64,000 nt of DNA from Pseudomonas sp. JQ170C. GTDB taxonomy: Bacteria > Pseudomonadota > Gammaproteobacteria > Pseudomonadales > Pseudomonadaceae. The position numbers and the translations under genes are program-made. The notes beneath the pieces were generated by a model. The model searched no databases and had not been told where the DNA came from. It worked only from the letters and a program-made list of their open reading frames with translations. This document shows positions 1 through 9,262 of the stretch, piece by piece. How positions within the stretch are numbered: position 1 is the stretch's first letter; each line of letters begins with the position of its first letter. The stretch covers positions 1,630,001 to 1,694,000 of the forward strand of contig NZ_CP141608.1 of NCBI RefSeq assembly GCF_035581345.1. The letters run 5' to 3'.

Positions 1-501
1 ACCCCGGCCGAGAAGAACGCCGCCGGGGGCTGGGTTGCCAATGGTGCTGTTGCCAAGCCCGGCGGCGTGACCCTCGACATGCTGGCGACCACCCAGTACA
101 ACGCCGCATCCGCCACCACGGCCAAAAGCCAGGATGGCTATGCCACCGGTGAGCTGGCGGGCCTGACGGTCGACCAGAACGGCAACATGTTCGCCAACTT
201 CACCAACGGCCAGGACAAGGTGATTGGCCAGGTGGCGATGGCCAACTTTGCCAACGCCCAGGGCCTGACCCCGGTGGGCGGCACGGCGTGGAAAGAGTCC
301 TACGGCTCTGGCGTTCCGGTGGTGGGTGAGCCGAACACCGGCACCCTGGGCAAGATCTATGGCGGCTCCCTGGAAGACTCCAACGTCGACCTGACCGGCG
401 AGCTGGTCAACCTGATCAAGGCGCAGAGCAACTATCAGGCGAACGCCAAGACCATCTCCACTGAAAGCACCATCATGCAGACCATCCTTCAGATGACCTA
501 A
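1..501 (+). CDS. flgE: Flagellar hook protein FlgE (3' end only)
   Basis: The reading frame is open from base 1 and ends with TAA at 499-501, giving the last 166 residues of a protein that starts outside the window. FlgE polymerises into the hook, the universal joint between rod and filament. The last 45 residues carry the conserved terminal helix of the rod/hook family (GGSLEDSNVDLTGELVNLIK, followed by QSNYQANAKTIST). The segment before it (GYATGELAGLTVDQNGNMFA) is typical of FlgE domain D1/D2. FlgF, a rod protein with a similar C-terminus, is excluded because it lies downstream. A REP hairpin follows the stop by 5 bases, so flgE is probably the last gene of the flgBCDE unit. Confidence 0.95.
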   Translation, partial: TPAEKNAAGGWVANGAVAKPGGVTLDMLATTQYNAASATTAKSQDGYATGELAGLTVDQNGNMFANFTNGQDKVIGQVAMANFANAQGLTPVGGTAWKESYGSGVPVVGEPNTGTLGKIYGGSLEDSNVDLTGELVNLIKAQSNYQANAKTISTESTIMQTILQMT

Positions 502-506
502 AACAT

Positions 507-553
507 CGCGGGGCAAGCCCGCTCCTACCAGGTAGGAGCGGGCTTGCCCCGCG
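507..553. repeat. REP-type palindrome, tight hairpin
   Basis: A perfect 22-base inverted repeat occupies 507-528 and 532-553, with a 3-base loop. It contains the window's recurrent core GGAGCGGGCTTGCCCCGCG. It lies between the flgE stop and the small ORF. No T-run follows, so it is more likely an mRNA-stabilising REP hairpin than a classical terminator. Confidence 0.9.
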
Positions 554-564
554 AAGGATTGCAA

Positions 565-747
565 ATGAAACGATGGACCCTGTGCGCAGCGCTGTTCCTC
601 GCCGTCTTCGCACAAGCAGCCCCCGCCCCCTGGTACCAGTGGCAAAGCAAAGTCACCGGCCGCCTCATGTGTGCTCAGGTCGATCCCGGCGACGGTTGGC
701 TGCGCCATTCCGGCCCCTACGACAATGCCGGTTGCCGCACCTGGTGA
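565..747 (+). CDS. Small secreted protein of unknown function (60 aa)
   Basis: ATG at 565 gives a 60-residue protein starting MKRWTLCAALFLAVFAQAAP, a short positive N-region and hydrophobic stretch ending in a likely signal-peptidase I site (AQA|AP). The mature part is about 42 residues, aromatic-rich (WYQWQ, DGWLRHSG), with two cysteines (in LMCAQV and AGCRTW) that could form a disulphide in the periplasm. I do not recognise a family. It lies between flgE and flgF and is followed by a terminator, so it is probably transcribed with the flgE unit. A longer start at 544 would lie inside the REP hairpin and would spoil the signal peptide. Confidence 0.6.
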   Translation: MKRWTLCAALFLAVFAQAAPAPWYQWQSKVTGRLMCAQVDPGDGWLRHSGPYDNAGCRTW

Positions 748-813
748 GGCACCCTTGCCGCCGGCGGCAACAGATCGCCGACAAACTGACGGCGTAACGC
801 CATGCTTCACGCC

Positions 814-840
814 AAAAGCCCCGGAATACGGGGCTTTTGT
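814..840. terminator. Intrinsic terminator before flgF
   Basis: The stem AAAAGCCCC (814-822) pairs with GGGGCTTTT (830-838) around a 7-base loop. The A-tract and T-tract make it usable on both strands. It separates the upstream flgE unit from flgF. Confidence 0.75.
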
Positions 841-844
841 CATT

Positions 845-862
845 CTGGTTCGATAATTGCTT
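845..862 (+). promoter_or_regulatory. Candidate sigma-54 promoter for flgFGHIJKL
   Basis: CTGGTTCGATAATTGCTT has GG at 847-848 and GC at 859-860, the 12-base step required for RpoN promoters. The -12 element (TTGCT) is perfect and the -24 element is TGGTTC instead of TGGCAC. It lies directly after a terminator and about 50 bases before the flgF start. In P. aeruginosa the flgF operon is sigma-54/FleR-dependent. Confidence 0.65.
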
Positions 863-913
863 TAACGCTTGCCAAGGTGGCAGCGCGGCAAGGTTTCGCG
901 CAGAGGAGATCCT

Positions 914-1654
914 GTGGACAAGATGCTTTATGTGGCCATGACCGGCGCCAGCCAGAACGCGCTGGCGCAGAAGGCCCATGCCAACAACCTGGCGAACATT
1001 TCTACCAGCGGTTTTCAGCGTGACCTGGAGCAGGCACGCTCGATGCCGGTGTTCGGCGACAGCTTTCCGGCGCGCGCCTACGCCATGACCGAGCGCCCGG
1101 CAACCGACTTCACCCCGGGCTCGCTGCTGGAAACCGGCCGTGACCTGGACGTTGCCGTGGGTGGCGACGGCTGGATTGCCGTGCAGGCCCCCGATGGCAG
1201 CGAAGCCTATGTGCGCACCGCCAGCATGAACATCGATGCCCTGGGCGTACTGCGTGCCGGCAACGGCATGCCGGTCATGGGCAACGGCGGGCCGATTGCC
1301 GTGCCGCCGGAGCAGAAAATCGAGGTCGGTGAAGACGGCACCATCAGTATCCGCGCCCTGGGCGAGGGGCCGCAGGTGATGGCCGAAGTCGACCGGATCA
1401 AGATGGTCAACCCCGACCTCAAGACCATGACCAAAGGCCTGGACGGTCTGATCCACACCACCACTGGCCAGCCGGCGGTGGCCGATGCCAACGTCAAGCT
1501 GGTGTCCGGTTTCCTTGAGAACAGCAACGTCAATGCCGTCGAAGAAATGACATCGGTGCTGGCCCTGTCTCGTCAATTCGAGCTGCACATCAAAATGATG
1601 ACCACGGCCAAGGAAGGCGATGAAGCCATGGCTCGTGTTTTGCAAATCGGCTAA
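914..1654 (+). CDS. flgF: Flagellar proximal rod protein FlgF
   Basis: FlgF is one of the four proximal rod proteins crossing the periplasm. The 246-residue product has the family N-terminal motif (QKAHANNLANISTSGFQRD, about residues 20-38) and the C-terminal helix (NSNVNAVEEMTSVLALSRQF). The GTG at 914 is chosen because AGAGGAG lies 5 bases upstream and because the resulting length is usual for Pseudomonas FlgF. The longer frame from 869 adds 15 residues unlike the family, and an ATG at 923 is the alternative. It is first in the flgFGHIJKL operon, with flgG 45 bases downstream. Confidence 0.95.
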   Translation: MDKMLYVAMTGASQNALAQKAHANNLANISTSGFQRDLEQARSMPVFGDSFPARAYAMTERPATDFTPGSLLETGRDLDVAVGGDGWIAVQAPDGSEAYVRTASMNIDALGVLRAGNGMPVMGNGGPIAVPPEQKIEVGEDGTISIRALGEGPQVMAEVDRIKMVNPDLKTMTKGLDGLIHTTTGQPAVADANVKLVSGFLENSNVNAVEEMTSVLALSRQFELHIKMMTTAKEGDEAMARVLQIG

Positions 1655-1699
1655 TTACACAGACGTAGCGCCGTAAAACAGGCGCACGAGGAGAACAGC

Positions 1700-2485
1700 A
1701 TGCTTCCGGCTCTTTGGGTCAGTAAAACCGGTCTGTCCGCCCAGGACATGAACCTGACCACCATTTCCAACAACCTGGCTAACGTCTCGACCACCGGCTT
1801 CAAGCGTGATCGCGCCGAATTCCAGGACCTGCTCTACCAGACCCGCCGCCAGCCGGGCGCCCAGTCGACCCAGGACAGCGAGCTGCCTTCGGGCCTGCAA
1901 CTGGGTACCGGTGTGCGCATCGTCGGCACCCAGAAGAGCTTCACCGCCGGCAGCCTGCAGACCACCGAGAACCCGCTGGACATGGCCATCGATGGCCGTG
2001 GTTTCTTCCAGATCCTGCAGCCCGACGGCACGCTCTCCTATACCCGTGACGGTACCTTCCACCTGAACTCCGACGGCCAGATCGTCACCGCCAGCGGCTT
2101 CGCCCTGGAGCCGGCCATTGTCGTGCCGCCAGAAGCGCAGACCTTCACCGTGGGCCGTGATGGCACCGTCTCGATCACCACGGCCGGGAACCCGGCTGCC
2201 CAGGTGATCGGCAATATCCAGACCGCCGACTTCATCAACCCGGCCGGCCTGCAGGCGGTGGGTGGCAACCTGTTCCTGGAAACCGCCGCCAGCGGCGCAC
2301 CGCAAGTGGGTACCCCGGGCCTGAACGGCATTGGCGTGGTCCAGCAGCAGACCCTGGAAAACTCCAACGTCAGCACCGTGGAAGAGCTGGTCAACATGAT
2401 CACCACCCAGCGTGCCTACGAGATGAACTCCAAGGTCATTTCCACCGCCGACCAGATGCTCTCGTTCGTTACCCAGAACCTGTAA
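1700..2485 (+). CDS. flgG: Flagellar distal rod protein FlgG
   Basis: FlgG forms the distal rod inside the L and P rings. The 261 residues match the usual length. The N-terminal rod motif LTTISNNLANVSTTGFKRDR lies at about residues 16-35, and the C-terminal motif ENSNVSTVEELVNMITTQRA is followed by YEMNSKVISTADQML. Both terminal helices are closer to textbook FlgG than those of FlgF. The start ATG at 1700 is preceded by GAGGAG. It sits between flgF and flgH in the same operon. Confidence 0.97.
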   Translation: MLPALWVSKTGLSAQDMNLTTISNNLANVSTTGFKRDRAEFQDLLYQTRRQPGAQSTQDSELPSGLQLGTGVRIVGTQKSFTAGSLQTTENPLDMAIDGRGFFQILQPDGTLSYTRDGTFHLNSDGQIVTASGFALEPAIVVPPEAQTFTVGRDGTVSITTAGNPAAQVIGNIQTADFINPAGLQAVGGNLFLETAASGAPQVGTPGLNGIGVVQQQTLENSNVSTVEELVNMITTQRAYEMNSKVISTADQMLSFVTQNL

Positions 2486-2539
2486 GTGAAGTCTTCGAGG
2501 TCGCTTGAACAGCGCTTGTTACACCGTGAGGTCAGAGTC

Positions 2540-3235
2540 ATGAGTCGTTTGTTTTCCGTACTTGCCCTGAGCGGGATCACCGTGCTGGCCGGCTGCGTTG
2601 CGCCGCCGCCAAAGCCCAACGATCCGTACTACGCACCGGTATTGCCGCGTACCCCCCTGCCGGCAGCGGCGAACAACGGCTCGATCTACCAGGCCGGTTT
2701 CGAGCAGAACCTGTACAGCGACCGCAAGGCGTTCCGGGTCGGTGACATCATCACCATCACCCTCAACGAGCGTACCCAGGCGAGCAAGAACGCCAACTCG
2801 CAGATCGCCAAGAACAGCAAGGCCGACATTGGCCTGACCTCGCTGTTCGGCTCGAGCGCCACCACCAACAACCCGTTCGGCAGTGGCGACCTGAGCCTCA
2901 GCGCCGGCTATAGCGGCGACCGTGCGACCAAGGGCGACAGCAAGGCGGGGCAGGGCAACAGCCTGACCGGCTCGATCACCGTGACCGTGGCCGACGTGCT
3001 GCCCAACGGCATCATTGCCGTGCGCGGCGAGAAGTGGCTGACGCTCAACACCGGTGACGAACTGGTGCGCATCGCCGGCATGATCCGCGCCGACGACATC
3101 GCCACCGACAACACCGTGCCATCGACCCGGGTGGCCGATGCGCGCATCACCTATTCGGGAACCGGCTCCTTTGCCGATGCCAGTCAACCCGGTTGGTTCG
3201 ACCGTTTCTTCATCAGCCCGCTTTGGCCTTTCTAG
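2540..3235 (+). CDS. flgH: Flagellar L-ring lipoprotein FlgH
   Basis: FlgH forms the outer-membrane L ring around the rod. From ATG 2540 the 231-residue product begins with a lipoprotein signal ending in the lipobox LAGC (Cys19), so it is sorted to the outer membrane. The body includes the family motif [20 protein letters not shown], and the C-terminus ends in the aromatic FLPW-like tail ISPLWPF. The longer frame from 2486 would bury the signal peptide. GTGAGGT about 8 bases upstream is a plausible ribosome site. It is followed at once by flgI. Confidence 0.96.
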   Translation: MSRLFSVLALSGITVLAGCVAPPPKPNDPYYAPVLPRTPLPAAANNGSIYQAGFEQNLYSDRKAFRVGDIITITLNERTQASKNANSQIAKNSKADIGLTSLFGSSATTNNPFGSGDLSLSAGYSGDRATKGDSKAGQGNSLTGSITVTVADVLPNGIIAVRGEKWLTLNTGDELVRIAGMIRADDIATDNTVPSTRVADARITYSGTGSFADASQPGWFDRFFISPLWPF

Positions 3236-3241
3236 GTTCCG

Positions 3242-4357
3242 ATGACCATGTTCAACTTCAAGCAGCTGATTGCCGCTGTGCTCCTGATGTCCGCCGCCTG
3301 TGCGGTACAGGCCGAACGCCTGAAGGACATCGCCAGCATTTCCGGCGTGCGTACCAACCAGCTGATCGGCTACGGCCTGGTGGTCGGGCTCAACGGCACG
3401 GGTGACCAGACCACCCAGACGCCGTTCACCCTGCAGACCTTCAACAACATGCTCTCGCAGTTCGGCATTAAAGTGCCGCCAGGGTCGGGCAATGTGCAGC
3501 TGAAAAACGTCGCGGCGGTGTCGATTCATGCCGACCTGCCGGCGTTCGCCAAGCCGGGCCAGGTCGTTGACGTGACCGTGTCCTCGATCGGTAACTCCAA
3601 GAGCCTGCGCGGCGGCAGCCTGCTGATGACCCCGCTCAAGGGTATCGACGGCAACGTCTATGCCATTGCCCAGGGCAATCTGGTGGTCGGCGGCTTCGAT
3701 GCCGAAGGCCGCGATGGTTCCAAGATCACCGTCAACGTGCCGTCGGCCGGTCGTATTCCCGGTGGTGCCAGCGTTGAGCGCGCTGTGCCCAGTGGCTTCA
3801 ACCAGGGCAACAGCCTGACCCTCAACTTGAACCGCCCCGACTTCACCACCGCCAAGCGCATCGTCGACAAGGTCAACGAACTGCTCGGCCCGGGTGTGGC
3901 CCAGGCCCTGGATGGCGGTTCGGTGCGCGTCAGTGCGCCGCTCGATCCGAGCCAGCGCGTCGATTACCTGTCGATTCTCGAGAACCTCGAAATCGACCCG
4001 GGCCAGGCAGTGGCCAAGGTCATCATCAACTCGCGTACCGGCACCATTGTGATCGGCCAGAACGTCAAGGTGTCACCGGCAGCAGTGACCCACGGCAGCC
4101 TGACCGTGACCATCACCGAAGACCCGATCGTCAGCCAGCCGGGACCGTTCTCCAATGGCCAGACGGCCGTGGTGCCCCGCTCGCGCGTGAACGCCGAGCA
4201 GGAAGCCAAGCCGATGTTCAAGTTCGGCCCGGGTACCACGCTGGATGAAATCGTTCGCGCAGTGAACCAGGTGGGCGCAGCCCCCAGTGACCTGATGGCG
4301 ATCCTCGAAGCCCTGAAACAGGCCGGCGCCTTGCAGGCCGACCTGATCGTGATTTGA
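3242..4357 (+). CDS. flgI: Flagellar P-ring protein FlgI
   Basis: FlgI builds the periplasmic P ring that, with FlgH, forms the bushing around the rod. The protein is 371 residues from ATG 3242 (369 from ATG 3248, a real alternative, since neither has a strong ribosome site). It has a Sec signal peptide ending in QAERL, cut after Ala24. It then shows the conserved block [20 protein letters not shown] and a C-terminal segment ending [14 protein letters not shown]. It is 6 bases after flgH and 10 bases before flgJ. Confidence 0.96.
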   Translation: MTMFNFKQLIAAVLLMSAACAVQAERLKDIASISGVRTNQLIGYGLVVGLNGTGDQTTQTPFTLQTFNNMLSQFGIKVPPGSGNVQLKNVAAVSIHADLPAFAKPGQVVDVTVSSIGNSKSLRGGSLLMTPLKGIDGNVYAIAQGNLVVGGFDAEGRDGSKITVNVPSAGRIPGGASVERAVPSGFNQGNSLTLNLNRPDFTTAKRIVDKVNELLGPGVAQALDGGSVRVSAPLDPSQRVDYLSILENLEIDPGQAVAKVIINSRTGTIVIGQNVKVSPAAVTHGSLTVTITEDPIVSQPGPFSNGQTAVVPRSRVNAEQEAKPMFKFGPGTTLDEIVRAVNQVGAAPSDLMAILEALKQAGALQADLIVI

Positions 4358-4367
4358 GGGCCGGGCG

Positions 4368-5552
4368 ATGGACATGCCGAAAGTATCAGTCGCCACTATG
4401 GCTGACAGCGGGGCCTACACCGACCTCAACCGCCTCAACTCGCTGAAGGTCGGTGACCGCGACAGCGAGGCCAACCTGCGCAAGGTGGCCCAGGAATTCG
4501 AGTCGCTGTTTCTCAACGAGATGCTCAAGTCGATGCGGTCGGCCAGTGACGTACTGGCCAAGGACAACCCGCTCAACACCGAAACCACCAAGCAGTACCA
4601 GCAGATGTACGACCAGCAACTGGCGGTGAGCATGTCCCGCGAGGGTGGCGGCATCGGCTTGCAGGATGTACTGATGCGTCAGCTGGCCAAGCAGAAGGCG
4701 GCGCCGGTGAGCAACAGCCCGTTCCCGCGCTTCGACGTTCAGCCTCGTGCACTGGGTGCCACCGCCGTGGGCGTGGCCGAGCGCTCGGGCGACACCGCTA
4801 CGCGCAACGATGTGGCCGCCCTCAACTCGCGTCGCCTGGCCTTGCCGGGCAAGCTCACCGACCGCTTGCTGGCGGGGCTGGTGCCGTCCGCTGCCACCCC
4901 CAACACCACGCCGATTCCCGGTCGCACGACCCCGCTCGGCGATGCCGTGGCCAAGGGCGACTGGGAGCCAGCAACCGCGTTTGCCGCACCGGGCAAAATG
5001 CGCATCTACGGCCGCGCCGTGGCCCAGCCGCCGCTGGCGCCGGCCAAGCGCGCGTTCGGCTCTTCGGATGAATTTGTCGCCACCATGCTGCCGATGGCCG
5101 AGCAGGCCGCCAAGCGCATCGGCATCGACCCACGCTACCTGGTGGCCCAGGCGGCCCTGGAAACCGGTTGGGGCAAGTCGGTCATGCGTCAGGCCGATGG
5201 CTCCAGCAGCCATAACCTGTTCGGCATCAAGGCCACCGGCAGCTGGCAGGGTGCAGAGGCGAGGGCGATCACCAGCGAGTTTCGTGATGGTCAGTTCGTC
5301 AAGGAGACGGCGGCGTTCCGTTCCTACGATTCGTATCAAGACAGCTTCCACGACCTGGTAAGCCTGTTGCAGAACAACAGTCGCTATAAAGATGCGGTCA
5401 GCGCTGTCGATAACCCGGAGCAGTTTGCCAAAGAGCTGCAGAAGGCCGGCTACGCCACTGACCCTGACTACGCACGCAAGATCATCAGCATTGCCCGGCA
5501 GTTGCAGCCAACCCAGCAATACGCCATGGCTGGCGGTACCACGAATCTATAA
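4368..5552 (+). CDS. flgJ: Flagellar rod-cap / peptidoglycan hydrolase FlgJ
   Basis: FlgJ caps the growing rod and opens the peptidoglycan for it. The 394-residue protein is dual-domain. Residues about 33-108 are the rod-binding domain (KVAQEFESLFLNEMLKSMRS). After a Pro/Ala/Thr-rich linker (about 120-225) comes a glucosaminidase domain (about 235-385) with the catalytic-glutamate motif ALETGWGKS (Glu265) and later NLFGIKATGSW. The family is longer in Pseudomonas than in E. coli because of the linker. It lies between flgI and flgK. Confidence 0.95.
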   Translation: MDMPKVSVATMADSGAYTDLNRLNSLKVGDRDSEANLRKVAQEFESLFLNEMLKSMRSASDVLAKDNPLNTETTKQYQQMYDQQLAVSMSREGGGIGLQDVLMRQLAKQKAAPVSNSPFPRFDVQPRALGATAVGVAERSGDTATRNDVAALNSRRLALPGKLTDRLLAGLVPSAATPNTTPIPGRTTPLGDAVAKGDWEPATAFAAPGKMRIYGRAVAQPPLAPAKRAFGSSDEFVATMLPMAEQAAKRIGIDPRYLVAQAALETGWGKSVMRQADGSSSHNLFGIKATGSWQGAEARAITSEFRDGQFVKETAAFRSYDSYQDSFHDLVSLLQNNSRYKDAVSAVDNPEQFAKELQKAGYATDPDYARKIISIARQLQPTQQYAMAGGTTNL

Positions 5553-5562
5553 GGATTGAAGT

Positions 5563-7608
5563 ATGTCGAATCTGATCTCGATCGGGCTGAGCGGCCTGAA
5601 CGCCAGCCAGGCAGCGTTATCGGTCACCTCCAATAACATCGCCAACGCTGCAACGTCGGGCTATTCGCGCCAGCAGGTCGTGCAGACCACGGGCGGCATG
5701 CAGAACATCGGTGTCGGCTTTATCGGCACCGGTACCACGCTCTCGGATGTGCGACGTATCTACAACGGCTACCTGGATAACCAGCTGCAGACCGCCACGT
5801 CGCTCAACACCGACGCGCTGGCGTTCCAGGATCAGATCACCAGCGTCGACAAGCTGTTGGCCGACAGCAACACCGGCATCAGCTCGGTACTCACTGCATT
5901 CTTCTCGGCGTTGCAGACCGCCTCGGCAACCCCGGGCGACGTCGCTTCGCGCCAGTTGCTGCTGACTCAGGCGCAGACTCTGAGCAACCGTTTCAACGCC
6001 ATCTCCTCGCAGATGAGCCAACAGAACGACAGCATCAACTCCCAGCTCGACACCCTGAGCGGCCAGGTCAACAAGCTGACCTCCAGTATTGCCGAGTACA
6101 ACAAGCAGATCGTGCAGTTGTCGGCCACGGGCAACACCCCCAACAACCTGATCGACGCACGCAATGAAGCCGTTCGCTCGCTCAATGAACTGGTGGGTGT
6201 GACGGTACAGGAGCGTGATGGCAACCTGGACGTTTACCTGGGTACTGGCCAGTCGCTGGTCACCGGCAACAGCGCCAACACCCTGTCGGTTGCCCCGGGG
6301 AGTGCTGACAAGAGTCAGTTCAGCCTGCAGATCAACTACCAGACCTTCAGCTCCGACGTCACCTCGGTGGTCACCGGCGGGCAGATCGGTGGTTTGCTGC
6401 GTTATCGCAACGACGTGCTCGCGCCTTCGATCAACGAACTGGGGCGCGTGGCCCTGGTGGTCGCCGACAGCATCAACAGCCAGTTGGGGCAGGGCCTGGA
6501 TGCCAACGGCCAGTTCGGCAGCGGCCTGTTCTCCAGCATCAACAGCATCACCGCCATCAGCCAGCGCAGCCTGGCGGCCTCGGGCAACAGCGCAGGTTCC
6601 GGCAACCTGGATGTGACCATTGCCGACAGCGGTGCCTTGAGCATCTACGACTACGAGGTCAAGTTCACCAGCGCGAACGAGTACAGCGTGCGCCGTTCCG
6701 ATGGCACCGACATGGGCAAGTTCGCACTGGACGCCGACCCTGCGCCAGTCATCGACGGCTTCAGCCTCAAGCTCAACGGTGGTGGCCTGGCCGCAGGCGA
6801 CAGCTTCAAGGTGATCCCGACCCGCGCCGCCGCTGGCAGCATCAACACCGTGCTGACCGATGCCAACAAGTTGGCCTTCGCCGGCCCTATCACCGGCACG
6901 GCCGGCAGCGGCAACGGCGGTACCGGCAGCATTGTCTCCCAGCCCAGCCTGAGTGAGCGCCTGGATATCTACGGTGGTGCCGAGCAGGCGCAACTGCAGG
7001 AAGCGATCAAGCACTCCATGCCGGTCCGGGTGGTGTTTGGCGAGGCCAGTGGCGGCACGCAGAGCTACAAGATCTTCGACGCCAAGGGCGGTGAGATCGG
7101 TGCCGGCAATATCGTGCCGGGCCAGGACAACGACCTGTCCATCAACGTCCCGATGCGCGATGCTGCTGGCGCGCCCATGCTCGATGCTGGCGGCAAGCCA
7201 CGTACCTTCAAGGTGGACACCACCATCGGTGGTAGCCCGTCGGCCGACGACAGCTTCACCCTGGGCTTCAACGCCGACGGCAAGTCCGACAACCGCAATG
7301 CCAAGGCACTGCTGGGCCTGCAGACCCAGTCCACCGTCGGCACCGGCTCCGGTGGCGGCACCAGCTTTACCTCCGCTTATGCCTCGCTGGTCGAGCGCGT
7401 CGGTGCCAAGGCTGCCCAGGCCAAAATCGACACCACCGCCAGTGGCGCCGTGCTCGATTCGGCCAAGGCCAGCCGCGCATCGGTCTCCGGGGTCAACCTG
7501 GATGACGAGGCGGCCAGCCTGGTCAAGTTCCAGCACTACTACACCGCGTCGTCGCAGATCATCAAGACCGCGCAAGAAACCTTCAGCACCTTGATCAACG
7601 CCCTGTAA
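5563..7608 (+). CDS. flgK: Hook-filament junction protein FlgK (HAP1)
   Basis: FlgK forms the first ring of the hook-filament junction. The product is 681 residues. The N-terminal motif is LNASQAALSVTSNNIANAAT followed by SGYSRQQVV, and the C-terminal coiled segment is ASLVKFQHYYTASSQIIKTA followed by QETFSTLINAL. Both termini form the D0/D1 core. The middle is expanded: residues about 355-430 hold a module with VKFTSANEYSV and AGDSFKV that is also found twice in FlgL. The start ATG 5563 has AAGGA upstream. Confidence 0.96.
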   Translation: MSNLISIGLSGLNASQAALSVTSNNIANAATSGYSRQQVVQTTGGMQNIGVGFIGTGTTLSDVRRIYNGYLDNQLQTATSLNTDALAFQDQITSVDKLLADSNTGISSVLTAFFSALQTASATPGDVASRQLLLTQAQTLSNRFNAISSQMSQQNDSINSQLDTLSGQVNKLTSSIAEYNKQIVQLSATGNTPNNLIDARNEAVRSLNELVGVTVQERDGNLDVYLGTGQSLVTGNSANTLSVAPGSADKSQFSLQINYQTFSSDVTSVVTGGQIGGLLRYRNDVLAPSINELGRVALVVADSINSQLGQGLDANGQFGSGLFSSINSITAISQRSLAASGNSAGSGNLDVTIADSGALSIYDYEVKFTSANEYSVRRSDGTDMGKFALDADPAPVIDGFSLKLNGGGLAAGDSFKVIPTRAAAGSINTVLTDANKLAFAGPITGTAGSGNGGTGSIVSQPSLSERLDIYGGAEQAQLQEAIKHSMPVRVVFGEASGGTQSYKIFDAKGGEIGAGNIVPGQDNDLSINVPMRDAAGAPMLDAGGKPRTFKVDTTIGGSPSADDSFTLGFNADGKSDNRNAKALLGLQTQSTVGTGSGGGTSFTSAYASLVERVGAKAAQAKIDTTASGAVLDSAKASRASVSGVNLDDEAASLVKFQHYYTASSQIIKTAQETFSTLINAL

Positions 7609-7621
7609 GGAGTAGCCGATC

Positions 7622-9187
7622 GTGCGTATTTCCACTGCTCAGTTCTATGAGACCAGCGCCACCAGCTACTCGAAGAATTTCTCCGACGCGGCCAAGACCC
7701 AGGAGCAAGTGTCGTCGGGTATCCGTATCCAGACGGCGGCGGATGATCCGGTTGGCGCTGCGCGTTTGTTGCTGCTGCAGCAGCAGAGTGCCTTGCTGGG
7801 GCAGTACGATGCCAACATGACCACGGTGAGTAATGCGTTGCTGCAGGAAGAGAGTGTGCTCTCGAGCATCAACGATGCGCTTCAGCGCGCCAGTGAACTG
7901 GCACTGCAAGCCGGTAACGGTGGTCTTAGCGACGCCGACCGTACCTCGATCGGCAGCGAGATCAAGGAGATCGAGGCGAACGTCTTCGGTCTGCTCAATT
8001 CTCGCGATGCCAATGGCAACTACATGTTCGGTGGCTCGAAGACCGACGCGCCGCCCTATGTGCGCAACAGCGATGGCACCTACAGCTACCACGGCGATCA
8101 GACCCAGCTCAGCCTGCAGGTGTCCGATACTCTGCACCTTTCTACCAATGACACCGGTTACAGCGTTTTCGAGACGGCCACCAACAACAGCCGTACCGAA
8201 ACCAGCCTGAAGGCGCCCTCGCCAGACGATGGTCGGATCAGCCTGTCTCAGGGGTTACTGACCTCGGTCAATGCCTACAATGGCTCCTTTGGCGCCGGGC
8301 AGCCCTATACGGTGAAGTTCACCAGCGCGACCCAGTACAGCATCACTGACGCCAGCGGCAAGGACATCACCAGCGAAACGGCTACCAATGGCACCTTCGA
8401 CCGTAATGCAGAGGGCGGCAATACCATTTCCTTGCGCGGGGTCGAGTTTGAAATCAATGTCGCCTTGAAGGAAGGTGATGACCCAGACGCAGTATTGGCC
8501 GGTCATGAGTTCACGTTGCAGGGCAAGCCAGACAGCTTGAACGCAACGCGCAGCGCCGGTAATGCTTCCACTGCGCAGGTGACCGGCACCCGTATTGCGG
8601 ACGCCGATGCCTACCGCAGCACCTTCCCAAGCGACGGGGCGGTGATCAAGTTCACCAGCGACACCGAGTATGCCTTGTACGCCCAACCATACAGCGCTGA
8701 CAGCAAGCCGGTGGCCACGGGTACGGTTGGCGCTGGCAATGCCTTGACCGTTGCAGGTGTGACCTACCAATTCGACGGTCCACCCGCGGCGGGCGATCAG
8801 TTTGCCGTCACCGCCAACACCCACAAGACCCAGAACGTGCTCGATACCCTGGGCCAGTTGCGCGCCGCGCTGGATGCACCGGTCACCGATGGAGTGGCGT
8901 CGTTCAAACTCAAACAGGCGACCGACTCGGCGATCTCCAACCTGGCCAGTGCGCGCGAGCGCATTGATATCACCCGAGGGGCGATCGGTGCGCGGGGCAA
9001 CTCGCTGGATATTCAGAAGCAGGAAAATGTCAGCCTGGACCTGGCCAACAAGAGCACGCAGAACGCTATCGGCAACACTGATATGTCCACGGCCGCGATT
9101 ACCCTGACCTTGCAGCAAGCCATGCTTGAGGCATCGCAACTGGCCTTTGCGCGCCTGTCGCAGTTGAGTCTGTTCAACAAGATCTGA
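7622..9187 (+). CDS. flgL: Hook-filament junction protein FlgL (HAP3)
   Basis: FlgL forms the second junction ring on which flagellin polymerises. The GTG at 7622 (AAGGAG upstream) gives 521 residues, much longer than the roughly 300-residue enteric protein. The N-terminus (MRISTAQFYETSATSYSKNF) and the C-terminus (LTLQQAMLEASQLAFARLSQ then LSLFNKI) are family-typical. The extra length comes from two copies of an extracellular module at about residues 221-305 and 331-403, each with a VKFTS-type core and a GDxF-type end. One copy of this module is also in FlgK. It is the last gene of the flgF operon. Confidence 0.94.
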   Translation: MRISTAQFYETSATSYSKNFSDAAKTQEQVSSGIRIQTAADDPVGAARLLLLQQQSALLGQYDANMTTVSNALLQEESVLSSINDALQRASELALQAGNGGLSDADRTSIGSEIKEIEANVFGLLNSRDANGNYMFGGSKTDAPPYVRNSDGTYSYHGDQTQLSLQVSDTLHLSTNDTGYSVFETATNNSRTETSLKAPSPDDGRISLSQGLLTSVNAYNGSFGAGQPYTVKFTSATQYSITDASGKDITSETATNGTFDRNAEGGNTISLRGVEFEINVALKEGDDPDAVLAGHEFTLQGKPDSLNATRSAGNASTAQVTGTRIADADAYRSTFPSDGAVIKFTSDTEYALYAQPYSADSKPVATGTVGAGNALTVAGVTYQFDGPPAAGDQFAVTANTHKTQNVLDTLGQLRAALDAPVTDGVASFKLKQATDSAISNLASARERIDITRGAIGARGNSLDIQKQENVSLDLANKSTQNAIGNTDMSTAAITLTLQQAMLEASQLAFARLSQLSLFNKI

Positions 9188-9205
9188 AGGGCACTTCGCA
9201 AAGCC

Positions 9206-9262
9206 ATCGCGGGGCAAGCCCGCTCCTGCCACGGTAGGAGCGGGCTTGCCCCGCGATTTTTT
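9206..9262 (+). terminator. REP hairpin with T-run, terminator after flgL
   Basis: Arms 9206-9230 and 9233-9257 form a nearly perfect 25-base hairpin (one mismatch) made of the REP core. It is followed by T6 at 9257-9262. This copy has become, or acts as, an intrinsic terminator 18 bases after the flgL stop. Confidence 0.8.

Noticed and set aside
5617..7635. A 672-codon minus-strand frame opposite flgK
   Set aside because: Antisense shadow of flgK; composition is typical of reversed GC-rich coding DNA.
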